A DNA stretch of 37,331 nt from Candidatus Alcyoniella australis (GTDB taxonomy: Bacteria; Lernaellota; Lernaellaia; JAVCCG01; Alcyoniellaceae): the NCBI GenBank assembly GCA_030765605.1, contig JAVCCG010000148.1, positions 1-37,331 of the forward strand. Direction: 5' to 3'. Under the pieces are notes generated by a model. That model was not told where the DNA came from and did no database searches. It saw only the letters and a list, made by a program, of their open reading frames with translations. Below, in pieces: positions 1 through 7,989 of the stretch. A program made the translations under genes and the position numbers. How positions within the stretch are numbered: the stretch's first letter is position 1; every line of letters starts with the position of its first letter.

Positions 1-1
1 G

Positions 2-2209
2 GCCGTCGCGATGTATCCGGACGACCCCAAAGTCCCGGACGCCTACAGCCGCACGATGGAGGCCTTTGAGCGCGACCGCGACATCACCAACGCGATCCGC
101 GTCGGCGGCATGCTCCCGGACAAGATCGGCCCCGGGACCCAGTGGTGGGAGTCCAACCAGCTGCGTCCCACCGCGCAGAACCGCGCCCTGGAGGTGCTTG
201 AGCTCGGGGTCTACGGCTCGGCCACGACCCATCACGAGCGCGCGCAGTTCGCCCAAAAGGACGGCGACATGACCACGGCCAAGGCCGAGTACGCCCAGGC
301 GATCGAGAGCTACCGGGTATTCCTCGAGGTCTATCCCGAGAGCGAGAAGACCTACGAGGCGCAGGTCAACTTGGCCGAGTCGCTGTTCTTCTCCGAGCGC
401 TACCCCGAGGCGGCCGAGGAGTATCAGCGACTGCTGCGCTACCCCGCGGGAGAATACTACAAGGAGTCGGCGTTTTCGCTGGTCAAATCCTGGGAACAAC
501 AGGTCGAGCTCGAGGGCGGACTACCCTATAAGGACGTCGAGATCGAGCCCGACTCCGAGATCGAGCCCAAGGCTCCGGCCATGGCCGAGCTGACGCCCTC
601 GGCGCAGAGTTGGGTCGACGCGTCTGATAAATACGTCGAGCTGTTCCCGCAAGATTCGGAAAATCCCGAGCGCGTGCCCAACCTGCTGTTCAGCGCGGGG
701 AACGTCTACTTCTCCTTCGGACAGTTCGTCAAGGCGCGCGAGTACTTCGAGATCCTGGTCTACCAGCACGTCGATACGGCCGCGGCGCGCGCCGCCTCGG
801 CCCGCATCCTCGATTCCTACCGTTTCGAGCAGGACTGGGTGAACCTCTCCAAGTGGGCGGGGATCGTCGAGCAACAGGTTCCTCCCGAGTCGCAGGAGGA
901 GCGAGAGGTGCTCAGCGCCATCGGCTCGGGCGCGGCGTTTAAAAACGCCGAGACCCTCAACTCTCAGGGCAAGTACGGCGAGGCGATCGCGGCCTACGTC
1001 GCCATCGCCGCGAACGACCCGGGTGCGGACAATGCGCCCAAAGCGTTGCACAACGCGGCGCTGATCTACGAGACCCAAACCAAAGATCTGGCCTCCGCGT
1101 CGCAGATGTACGTCCGCGTCGGACGCGAGTTCCCGGCCTGGGAACGCAGTCGCGACGACATGTTCCACGCCGCAGCGCTCAACGAGGACCTGCTCGAGTT
1201 CGACCAGGCGTCCTCGATCTACGAGCTGTACTTCGACACCTACCCCGACACGGCCGACGCCGAGAAGGCGCTGTACAACGCCGGGTTGATTCAGGAGAAG
1301 TCCAAGAACTACGCCCGGGCGATCGCGATCTACACCAAGTACGTGAGCCGCTTCCCGGACAGCCCGGACTCCAACGAGTTGGCGATCAGCATCGCGCGGC
1401 TCAACGAGGAGGCGGGAAACAAATCCGCGGCCCAGGCCGCCTACACGCGCTTCATCGCCAAGCACAAAGAGCCCAACGGGCTGATCGAGGCCTACTACAA
1501 GCGGGGCCTCTACGCCCAGGAACGCGGCAAGCGGCGCGATGCCGAGCAGAACTTCAAAAACGCGGTGGACATCTTCCGCCGGATCGAGCCTCAGGCCACG
1601 GCTCAGAGCAGGCACATGGCCGCCGAGGCTCGCTTCCGCATGCTTGAGTCCGACTACCAGGGCTATCTCGGGATCAAGCTCGAGCTGCCGGCCCAGCGGA
1701 TGAAGCGGCTGCTCGAGGACAAGGCCCGACGCTGGGTGGCCCTGCGCGACGCCTATCAAGAGATCGTGGGCTTCGGCGACTTCGAGTACGCCACCGCGGC
1801 GATCTATCGCATCGGTGCGATTTGCGTCGAGTTCGCCGATACGCTGTACGGCGCGCCGATCCCCGAAGGACTCAGTCCCGAAGAGGAAGATCAATACGTC
1901 GTGATCCTCGAGGACCAGGCCGCTCCGGTCGAGCAGAAGGCGGAGGAGGCGTTCCGGCTCAACGTCGACAAGGGCAAGCAGGCGCGCTTCCGCAACGAGT
2001 GGATCGACAAGAGCTACGACATGATGGTGCGCTACGACTTCGGCATCGTTCAGGAGAAGTACGAACAGTTCGGCCTGGTCGATGCTCAGACACCGCTTAG
2101 CTACGGCCCGCTGAAAGAGGCCAACTCCAACATACCCACGCCGGTGGAGGAGCCCGAGCCCGCGCCTGCGGCACAGCCCGAGCCCCCGGCCGAGGGAGGC
2201 GTCCAGTGA
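2..2209 (+). CDS. TPR-repeat protein, 5' end truncated by window
   Basis: The reading frame is already open at base 2, and the first ATG (base 11) lies inside sequence that reads like the middle of a repeat, so the true start is probably upstream of the window. The product is at least 732 aa of helical TPR-type repeats with typical spacing (for example A-Y-x-x-F/Y-x-x-x-Y-P-x-S elements) from about residue 90 to 520. A conserved-looking helical C-terminal region spans about 560-690. The end is a Pro/Glu-rich tail. Such proteins usually scaffold periplasmic or envelope complexes. The stop overlaps the GTG start of the next TPR gene by 4 nt (GTGA), so translation is probably coupled. Context with ExbB/ExbD and a TonB-like transducer suggests a scaffold of a myxobacterial Agl/Glt-like machine; that role is inferred. 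The N-terminal signal sequence cannot be seen. Confidence 0.85.
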   Translation, partial: AVAMYPDDPKVPDAYSRTMEAFERDRDITNAIRVGGMLPDKIGPGTQWWESNQLRPTAQNRALEVLELGVYGSATTHHERAQFAQKDGDMTTAKAEYAQAIESYRVFLEVYPESEKTYEAQVNLAESLFFSERYPEAAEEYQRLLRYPAGEYYKESAFSLVKSWEQQVELEGGLPYKDVEIEPDSEIEPKAPAMAELTPSAQSWVDASDKYVELFPQDSENPERVPNLLFSAGNVYFSFGQFVKAREYFEILVYQHVDTAAARAASARILDSYRFEQDWVNLSKWAGIVEQQVPPESQEEREVLSAIGSGAAFKNAETLNSQGKYGEAIAAYVAIAANDPGADNAPKALHNAALIYETQTKDLASASQMYVRVGREFPAWERSRDDMFHAAALNEDLLEFDQASSIYELYFDTYPDTADAEKALYNAGLIQEKSKNYARAIAIYTKYVSRFPDSPDSNELAISIARLNEEAGNKSAAQAAYTRFIAKHKEPNGLIEAYYKRGLYAQERGKRRDAEQNFKNAVDIFRRIEPQATAQSRHMAAEARFRMLESDYQGYLGIKLELPAQRMKRLLEDKARRWVALRDAYQEIVGFGDFEYATAAIYRIGAICVEFADTLYGAPIPEGLSPEEEDQYVVILEDQAAPVEQKAEEAFRLNVDKGKQARFRNEWIDKSYDMMVRYDFGIVQEKYEQFGLVDAQTPLSYGPLKEANSNIPTPVEEPEPAPAAQPEPPAEGGVQ

Positions 2210-3429
2210 GCCGCCTGCTGCGACTGGCGGCCACGGCGGCCTTGGCAATGCTGCTGACGCTGTCGGTATTCAGCGGCTGCGCCAAGCAGTCGACCGACAC
2301 GACCACCGGAGAGTTGCCCGATGCGGCAACTCCGGAGACGATGCCCAGTGCCGGAATGACGATCCCCAGCGGCCCGGCCGACCAGCTGATCTCCGCGGGC
2401 GTGGCGATGATGGAACGCGGCGATTTCCAGGGGGCCAAGGCGCAGTTCACCGGTGCGGTTCAGGCCAATCCGAACAGCGCCGAGGCGCACTACAACCTGG
2501 GTCTGGCCCGCGAGCTCACCGGCGACCTCAGTGGCGCGTTGGCGTCCTATCGCCAGGCCACATCGCTGCTGCCCGATTTCCACGAGGCCCGGATCAACAG
2601 CGGCGCGGTCCAGATCCGCAGCGGAGACGCCCGCGCGGCCCTGGGATTCTACCGCAGCCTGACCCAGCGCAATCCAAACGATATCGGCGCCTGGACCAAC
2701 CTGGGTGTGGCGCAGATGGCCGTGGGCAACTACGGCGAGGCCCAGAGCGCGCTGCGCAAGGCGATTAGCCTGGACTACAAGTTCATCGCCGCCCGGATCA
2801 ACCTGGGCGTAATGTACTACCGCCAAGATAAAGTCGGACTGGCGCTTGAGGTCTTCGACCGCACCAAGCCGATGGCCCCGCAGGATCCGCTGCTGTTGTA
2901 CTGGATCGGCATGAGCTGGGCCAAGCTCGACAGTTGGGAGCGCGCGACGCCCAGTCTTGAGCGCGCCGCCAATGGCGCACCGGGGTTCTCCGCGGCCCAA
3001 AACAACTACGGCGTGGCCCTGGCCCGGTCCGGCGATTTCAACAAGGCCAAGCAATCATTCGAACAGGCGCTCGTTGCCGATCCGACCAACGCCCAGGCGT
3101 TGATCAACCTGGGCGCGGCCAAGCGCCGTTTGGGCGATACTGCCGGCGCCGAGGCCGACTACAAGCGGGCCCAGGTCCTGGATCCGCGCAACGCCGGGAT
3201 CTACCTCAATCTTGCTATTCTCTACGCCGACGACCTGGGCAAGCCCGAGTTGGCGGCGAAGAATTTCCGCAACTACTACAGCATGAGCTCCGGCGATCCA
3301 GAGCGCATCGAGCGCGTACAGCAATGGATCAAGAAGGCGGAACAGAACGCCAGCGCTCCTCCGCCGGCCGAACCGACCCCTCCCGCGGAGCCGCCGGCGC
3401 AGCCGGAAACGCCGCCGGAGGTCCAGTGA
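2206..3429 (+). CDS. TPR-repeat lipoprotein
   Basis: This 407-aa protein begins with a clear lipoprotein signal: basic start, hydrophobic stretch at residues 5-22, and lipobox V-F-S-G-C with the lipidated Cys at 25. Residues about 60-375 are at least eight consecutive 34-residue TPR units (A-x-x-N-L-G-x-A pattern with following P-x-x at unit ends). A Pro/Glu-rich tail ends in VQ, like that of the upstream gene. The GTG start at 2206 is preceded by a good Shine-Dalgarno sequence (GAGGGAGG) and overlaps the upstream stop. The absence of Asp at +2 (Ala-Lys follow the Cys) favours outer-membrane sorting. It resembles AglT/PglI-class TPR lipoproteins that accompany myxobacterial TolQ/TolR-type motors, but TPR similarity alone does not prove orthology. 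Confidence 0.87.
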   Translation: MSRLLRLAATAALAMLLTLSVFSGCAKQSTDTTTGELPDAATPETMPSAGMTIPSGPADQLISAGVAMMERGDFQGAKAQFTGAVQANPNSAEAHYNLGLARELTGDLSGALASYRQATSLLPDFHEARINSGAVQIRSGDARAALGFYRSLTQRNPNDIGAWTNLGVAQMAVGNYGEAQSALRKAISLDYKFIAARINLGVMYYRQDKVGLALEVFDRTKPMAPQDPLLLYWIGMSWAKLDSWERATPSLERAANGAPGFSAAQNNYGVALARSGDFNKAKQSFEQALVADPTNAQALINLGAAKRRLGDTAGAEADYKRAQVLDPRNAGIYLNLAILYADDLGKPELAAKNFRNYYSMSSGDPERIERVQQWIKKAEQNASAPPPAEPTPPAEPPAQPETPPEVQ

Positions 3430-3443
3430 GACAGGAGGCGGGC

Positions 3444-3689
3444 ATGTGCAGGCTGATCACGGCGATTGCTCTGGGGCTTCTGTTGACGCTGGCAATTTGT
3501 GCGATCGTTGACAACCGCGCACAAGCACAGTCGTACCTGGTTTATGACCCGTTGGTCATCGAGGGACAGATCCAGCGGCCGCAGGCGATGTACATCATCC
3601 AACGCGCCGGATTGGATTACGGCTCGCAGATCAAGAGCCGGGACTTTGTTAACTTAATCATTTACGAGTTTGAGCGCGACGAGCTCTAA
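3444..3689 (+). CDS. Small secreted protein of motor operon
   Basis: The start at ATG 3444 is chosen because AGGAGG lies 5 nt upstream and a signal peptide follows at once: hydrophobic residues about 5-22, then cleavage after an A-Q-A motif near residue 29. The frame could be opened further upstream, but that would bury the signal sequence. The 81-aa precursor yields a mature protein of about 50 residues, with a V-I-E-G-Q-I-Q-R-P-Q-A core followed by a polar helix. I recall short proteins with a V-I-E-G-x-I-x-K/R-P core beside ExbD/TonB-like genes in former Deltaproteobacteria, but no function is known to me. It is likely a periplasmic or outer-membrane-associated accessory of the adjacent motor. 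Confidence 0.75.
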   Translation: MCRLITAIALGLLLTLAICAIVDNRAQAQSYLVYDPLVIEGQIQRPQAMYIIQRAGLDYGSQIKSRDFVNLIIYEFERDEL

Positions 3690-3977
3690 TTCGGAGATCA
3701 TAGATGAATGTTTGCACCAACACTCGACGCCAGTTCAAATCTCCGGGGATACCTGGATATTCAGCGTCCGTGCTGCTAGATTACGGCGAATTGTTTTCCC
3801 GACAGGGCCGCCAAATGGTGGCAGGACCTGGCGGGTTGGCTGAGCCCGACCTTTTGGGGTGGGGCAATAAAGAGCGTCTCAGCGCCGCGGACGGGGCACC
3901 GTCGTCCGCGGACATTTCGGCGCCCGAACTTAACGAGAACGGGCTTAAGCCAGCCTTCAGGCAGGAGGATTGACGAG
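3690..3977 (+). other. 288-bp gap with serial inverted repeats; possible structured leader
   Basis: This is the longest gap inside the motor operon. It contains four successive stem-capable inverted repeats: 3807-3812/3817-3822 (6 bp with one G-U, AAAT loop), 3844-3851/3858-3865 (8 bp, one mismatch), 3885-3893/3903-3911 (9 bp, perfect) and 3922-3926/3940-3944 (5 bp). None is followed by a T-tract, so an intrinsic terminator is unlikely. A weak 89-codon frame (3704-3973) crosses it, but its third codon positions are much less GC-rich than those of the neighbours and it shows no recognisable domain. I favour a structured mRNA leader or processing region before the channel genes over a gene; this is inference. 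Confidence 0.4.
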
Positions 3978-4631
3978 ATGGAACAAGAGTCCACTCTGTT
4001 CGCACCGTTTCAGGCGGGCGGACCCGCGATGTACGTCATCGCGATCTTCTCAATTTTCGCGATTGCGATCATTATCGAGCGGACGATCTACATTTTCTTC
4101 CGCTACAACATCAATGGTCCGGCGTTCATGAACCAGGTCACCAAGCTGATCAACGCCAACAACATCGATCGCGCATTACAATTGTGCAAGGCCGCGAAAA
4201 ATGCAGCTCTGGCCAGGGTGATCGAGGCGGGGCTTAAACGCCACGACCGATCCGAACGCGAGATCCAGGACGCGGTGGACGAGGCCGCGCTCGAGATCTT
4301 GCCACAGCTGCAAAAACGAACGGGCTATCTGCAGATGATCGCCAACGTCTCGACTCTGCTGGGACTGTTGGGTACGATCATGGGCATCATCCTGGCTTTC
4401 CAGGGCGTGGCCGACGCCGACGCCAAGGAGAAGCAGGAGGTGCTGGCGACGGGCATTTACCGCGCGCTGTATACCACGGCGGCCGGTTTGATCGTCGCCA
4501 TCCCGGCACTTGTCGCTCACTCGGTTCTGATGACCAAGACCGTACGGATCATCGACGAGATCGACGAGTTCTCGGTGAAGCTGATCAACATGCTGGTGGC
4601 CCGCCAGAGCAAACAGTCCGACGGGAAGTAG
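3978..4631 (+). CDS. ExbB/TolQ/MotA-family proton channel subunit
   Basis: The 217-aa length fits ExbB/TolQ. Three membrane segments are visible: about 17-41, 122-143 and 163-185. The loop between the first two is large, helical and cytoplasmic. The family core S-T-L-L-G-L-L-G-T-I-M-G (125-136) and the third-helix stretch with T-T-A-A-G-L-I-V-A-I-P are both present. The protein would form the pentameric ring around a pair of ExbD/TolR helices and conduct protons across the inner membrane. A strong AGGAGG lies 9 nt before the ATG. The two ExbD genes follow directly. In myxobacteria the equivalent is AglR-like, but nothing in the sequence separates AglR from generic ExbB. Confidence 0.93.
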   Translation: MEQESTLFAPFQAGGPAMYVIAIFSIFAIAIIIERTIYIFFRYNINGPAFMNQVTKLINANNIDRALQLCKAAKNAALARVIEAGLKRHDRSEREIQDAVDEAALEILPQLQKRTGYLQMIANVSTLLGLLGTIMGIILAFQGVADADAKEKQEVLATGIYRALYTTAAGLIVAIPALVAHSVLMTKTVRIIDEIDEFSVKLINMLVARQSKQSDGK

Positions 4632-4657
4632 GACTCACAGCCCCTTAGGAGGCTTCC

Positions 4658-5272
4658 ATGTCGGGAAGGCCGTCTCAGAAATCTAGATCGCGAGCAGATG
4701 AAGCCGAGATCAATCTGATCCCGATGATGAACCTGCTGTGCATCCTGATTCCGTTTCTGCTGCTGTCGGCCGCCTTCGTGCAGCTGACGATGATCGAGAC
4801 CAGTCTGCCGGCACGTGCCAGGGCGGTCGCAACCGACGAGCCGATCCCCGAGCCCGAGGAGAAGCTGACGCTGACCGTGCTGATCCTGGAGGACGGGATG
4901 ACCCTCGCCGGCGCGGGCGGAATCCTGGCGGTCGGCGGTGAGGGCGAGCAGGCGCAGAACGTGATGATCGGCAAGAAACGGCAGATCCTGATGCGGACGG
5001 ACGGTCTGGAACTGCGCGACGAGACGGGCCAACCGATCTGGGGCGACGATTACGACTGGGATACGTTCAAGGCGAACCTGATTAAGGTCAAGCTGGGGTA
5101 TCTCAACCAGTACAGCATCATTCTCATGCCTGAAGACACGATTTCGTACGAAACGATAATCAAGGTGATGGACACCGCGCGGTACTACAAGCCGGAAGGC
5201 AAAGATGAAGAAGAGTTCTTGTTCCCCAACGCGACCCTGGCCAAGGGGATCGTCGTGGGTTCGGTGCAATGA
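4658..5272 (+). CDS. ExbD/TolR-family protein lacking the canonical Asp
   Basis: The 204-aa protein has a short basic cytoplasmic tail and one membrane helix at about 20-42. A periplasmic domain of about 150 residues follows, longer than in classical ExbD. The family signature T/I-P-x-x-D reads I-P-M-M-N here, so residue 25 is Asn where ExbD and TolR carry the proton-binding Asp. The subunit is therefore probably structural or regulatory in proton flow, unless it pairs with the Asp-bearing paralogue encoded next. The start is well placed after TAGGAGG. The position directly after the channel gene supports a channel-stator role despite the substitution. Confidence 0.88.
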   Translation: MSGRPSQKSRSRADEAEINLIPMMNLLCILIPFLLLSAAFVQLTMIETSLPARARAVATDEPIPEPEEKLTLTVLILEDGMTLAGAGGILAVGGEGEQAQNVMIGKKRQILMRTDGLELRDETGQPIWGDDYDWDTFKANLIKVKLGYLNQYSIILMPEDTISYETIIKVMDTARYYKPEGKDEEEFLFPNATLAKGIVVGSVQ

Positions 5273-5328
5273 GCAAGAACCTTCATCCCCTCCCGGTTGT
5301 CTCAACGAGAAGAGGTTGACTTAGGGCT

Positions 5329-5877
5329 ATGGCTTTCGCTGCTACAAAACGCAAAAGGATCGGCATTAAGCACGTCGAGCGTCAGATCCAGATGACCTCG
5401 CTGATGGACATGTTCACGATCCTGCTTTGCTTCCTGCTGGGCACCTACGACTCGGTCCAATTGCAGATCACGCCCAGCGAGAACCTGACGATGCCCACGT
5501 CGATCAACGACAAGCTGCCTTCGCAGGAGCCCGTGTCGGTGATGATCGCCAAGAACGCGATTTTGGTGGGCGACAGCTGGATCGTTGACGTCTCGCCCGA
5601 CACCGGCGATGTCAACAGCCGCAGTACGCTGCCCCAGGACGGCTCCTGGGATCCGCTGATCATCCCCGAGCTCTACCAAGTGCTCAAGACGCGGACCGAC
5701 CGACTGCGCGAGCGCGCCCAGATGGAGGGCACAAGTTTCACCGGTAAACTGATGTTGATGGGGGACAAGGACATCCCCTACGGTTTGCTTAAGCGGGTGA
5801 TGATTACGGCCGGCAAGGCAGAGTTTGGCGACTTCCAGCTGCTGACATACCAGACCTATTCAAGGAAGAAGGAATAG
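5329..5877 (+). CDS. ExbD/TolR-family protein with canonical Asp
   Basis: This 182-aa second ExbD/TolR protein has a basic N-terminus, one membrane helix at about 22-40 with the signature T-S-L-M-D-M-F, and a periplasmic domain. Asp27 matches the proton-relay Asp of ExbD/TolR/MotB-type proteins. It is separated from the first ExbD by 56 bp with only a weak ribosome site (AGAGG, far from the ATG), so it may be made at a different level. With its Asn-bearing neighbour it could form an asymmetric pair inside the ExbB-type ring. Two ExbD genes after one channel gene parallels AglR-AglQ-AglS in Myxococcus; the assignment is by analogy. Confidence 0.9.
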   Translation: MAFAATKRKRIGIKHVERQIQMTSLMDMFTILLCFLLGTYDSVQLQITPSENLTMPTSINDKLPSQEPVSVMIAKNAILVGDSWIVDVSPDTGDVNSRSTLPQDGSWDPLIIPELYQVLKTRTDRLRERAQMEGTSFTGKLMLMGDKDIPYGLLKRVMITAGKAEFGDFQLLTYQTYSRKKE

Positions 5878-5886
5878 AGGTAAGCC

Positions 5887-7260
5887 ATGGCCGCCAAAGG
5901 TAAAACCAGCCCCAGCTCCGGATCGGTCAAGCATCCGGGGGGCAAGGGAGTCGGCAGCAATACCGATACCATGGTAAGCGGGCTCAAGGTGGGCCTGGTC
6001 CAGGACGGCAAGATCATCGAGGAACGGCTGCTCAAGCCGGGCCGGAAGCTGACCGTGGGCACCGATCCGAGCAATACCTTCGTGCTGCTCGAACAGGGCT
6101 TGCCCAAGAAACATACATTGTTCCACGGCGTCGAGGGCCAATGGTCCGCCAGCTTCCTGGGCGCGATGCGTGGCAAATACAGCGTGTCCCAGGGCATGGT
6201 CGATTTGGCCGATCTGGCCAAAGAGGGCAGCAAGGGCGACGCGGTCGCCACCAGGCTCGATGAGAGATCCAAGGGCAAGATTTCGGTCGGCGAGTCGGTG
6301 ATCCTGTTCCAGGTAGTGCGGGTCAAGAACGAGCCGCCGATCATGGAACTGCCCAAGGAATTGAGGAAGGGCTTCCTAAAAAGCTTTGACGTGCACTTCG
6401 TCGTGATCTTGGTGGTCTCGGCCCTGCTGCACTGGCTGGTCCTCAATTACGTTGAAAAGATCGAGATTCAGGAGTACGCCAAGGCGAGGCGCCCCGAGAT
6501 CCAATACGAGCGTTACACTGGGCCGATCGAGCCGATTCCCGACATGACTCCCGAGGAGGAGGAAGAAGAAGAGACCGAGACCAAGCCCGGCGGACCGGGC
6601 AGCGGCTCAGGCGGCGATAGGGGCGGAACCAACGACAAGCAGACCGACGTGCGCAACGTCGGCGTGCTGGCGATTATCACCCGCGACGGCCCGGCCAGCG
6701 GAGCGATCGGCGAGATCATGAGCAGCGACGGGCTGGGCAACCTGCAGGATGCAGTGGGGCAGATCGGCGGCGTTGAGGCCTATCGCGGCGGCACAGTGCG
6801 CCGCGGCAAAGAGGGCGAGGGCGGCGGACCGGGCGGCACGGTCGATGCGGGCAACCTGGGTTCGCTGGGCAGCGGCGGGGCCGAGAACGTCGGCTCCGGC
6901 GACGAAAAGGTCGAACGCCAGGTCAAGGGTTCGGTCGGCGGCAACGTCGGCGCGGTCTCGGGCAAGCTCGACCGCGGCGTGATCAGTTCCTACGTGCGCT
7001 CGAAGATGGGCGGCATCCGCTCTTGCTACGAGCGCGAACTCAAGAAGAACCCGGCGTTGTCGGGCAAGATCACCGTAACATTCACCGTCGGCGGCGACGG
7101 CAAGGTCTCATCGGCCTCGGTGGCCGGCGCTACGCTCAACGACCCGTCGGTCCAGAGCTGCGTCGTTCGGATGGTGCGCAGATGGCGGTTTACACCACCT
7201 GAAGACGGGGGAGCGGTGACAGTTACCTATCCGTTCGTCTTTACGGCGGTGGGCAATTGA
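5887..7260 (+). CDS. FHA-like/TM/TonB-like transducer (AgmX/PglI C-terminal family)
   Basis: The 457-aa protein has a cytoplasmic N-terminal region with an FHA-like beta domain (about 34-148) and one membrane helix (169-187). An acidic then Gly-rich periplasmic linker follows (220-360) and contains a conserved-looking G-V-L-A-I-I block at 259-300. The C-terminal domain (362-456) is TonB-like, of the AgmX/PglI C-terminal type. Signs of that domain are I-R-S-C-Y-E-R-E-L (Cys380), V-T-F-T-V-x-x-D-G-K-V and S-C-V-V-R (Cys425), then W-R-F. The two Cys are a family feature and could form a disulfide. The protein would carry energy or a signal from the ExbB/ExbD motor across the periplasm, as proposed for myxobacterial GltG/GltJ. 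It could also serve a transport or polysaccharide machine. Confidence 0.85.
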   Translation: MAAKGKTSPSSGSVKHPGGKGVGSNTDTMVSGLKVGLVQDGKIIEERLLKPGRKLTVGTDPSNTFVLLEQGLPKKHTLFHGVEGQWSASFLGAMRGKYSVSQGMVDLADLAKEGSKGDAVATRLDERSKGKISVGESVILFQVVRVKNEPPIMELPKELRKGFLKSFDVHFVVILVVSALLHWLVLNYVEKIEIQEYAKARRPEIQYERYTGPIEPIPDMTPEEEEEEETETKPGGPGSGSGGDRGGTNDKQTDVRNVGVLAIITRDGPASGAIGEIMSSDGLGNLQDAVGQIGGVEAYRGGTVRRGKEGEGGGPGGTVDAGNLGSLGSGGAENVGSGDEKVERQVKGSVGGNVGAVSGKLDRGVISSYVRSKMGGIRSCYERELKKNPALSGKITVTFTVGGDGKVSSASVAGATLNDPSVQSCVVRMVRRWRFTPPEDGGAVTVTYPFVFTAVGN

Positions 7261-7337
7261 TAGATAACGGGGCGGCCGGCCCTGGGGTGGTTTCCCGGCC
7301 TGCCTCGCTCTGGGAGCGCATCGAACGGAGGTTGACC

Positions 7338-7931
7338 ATGGCCGCTCGTAGCGCACCGGTCGTCATTTTATGTGCGATTCTCTGCCTATCGTTTTTGGCC
7401 GCGGGGACGGCCCTGGCGCAGGACAAGCCCAACGATGAGCGAAGCCTGATCTCCAAGTCCGAGATTGCAATCAACTGGATGAAGACCGCCCTGCGCTCTC
7501 AGAGCCAGGACCTCGAGGCAGCCAGGCGGGCCAAGGACACCAAGACGATCAACTGCATCGAGGATCGGATTGTCGAGATTCAGGCGGCGATCACCGATTC
7601 GGAGAAGGCCCTGGAAAGGCTCAAAGACTACGCTTTCCGCAAGGCGCTCGATCAAGCTCGCGCGGAGTACGACCGCATCGAGCGTAACCGCAAGCGTGTC
7701 GAGGAGCTGCTCGAACTGATCAAGTCGTGTCGTGAACAGATCGCCAGCGGTAAGAGCTTTACCGAGGTGACCGAGGAGTTCAGCGGCAATGCCCCGAGCG
7801 AAGATCCGACTGCCGGCGAGCCGGGATCGGACAGTCCGGCGCCGCTGCCGCCGACGTTCGACAGCGACAAAGAGCCGCCGACACAGGACGAACCCGAGGA
7901 AGTATCGGGGGACGACGACACCGCGGGGTGA
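7338..7931 (+). CDS. Secreted coiled-coil protein with two cysteines
   Basis: ATG 7338 is preferred over an in-frame TTG at 7257 because GGAGG lies just upstream and a signal peptide starts there. Hydrophobic residues cover about 7-25, and cleavage is likely after A-L-A (27). The 197-aa precursor has a long charged helical region (35-150) likely to form a coiled coil, with Cys73 in I-N-C-I-E-D-R and Cys131 in K-S-C-R-E-Q. A disordered Pro/Asp/Glu tail ends it. I recall similar short helical proteins with a paired Cys next to outer-membrane barrels of polysaccharide loci in former Deltaproteobacteria, but cannot name a family. It sits between the motor genes and the export barrel, so it could serve either. 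Confidence 0.75.
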   Translation: MAARSAPVVILCAILCLSFLAAGTALAQDKPNDERSLISKSEIAINWMKTALRSQSQDLEAARRAKDTKTINCIEDRIVEIQAAITDSEKALERLKDYAFRKALDQARAEYDRIERNRKRVEELLELIKSCREQIASGKSFTEVTEEFSGNAPSEDPTAGEPGSDSPAPLPPTFDSDKEPPTQDEPEEVSGDDDTAG

Positions 7932-7989
7932 GTCCCCAGGGATTCTCGCGTTCGATCGATTGTTAGGTTTCTGAGGTTTTGGAGGTTTG

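Noticed and set aside
521-2248. 575-codon open frame on the minus strand
   Set aside because: It is antisense to the well-supported TPR gene; long shadow frames are expected at this GC content and its translation has no domain or signal.
3885-3911. Intrinsic terminator
   Set aside because: The 9-bp stem is perfect, but it is not followed by a T-tract on either strand.
3704-3973. 89-codon plus-strand frame as a real gene
   Set aside because: Third positions are not GC-rich like those of the neighbours, no domain or signal is seen, and the region is better explained by inverted repeats. Kept only as a gap feature.
3978-5877. Tol-Pal system
   Set aside because: TolQ/TolR-type proteins are present but TolA, TolB and Pal are not, and the transducer has the AgmX/PglI-type C-terminal domain.
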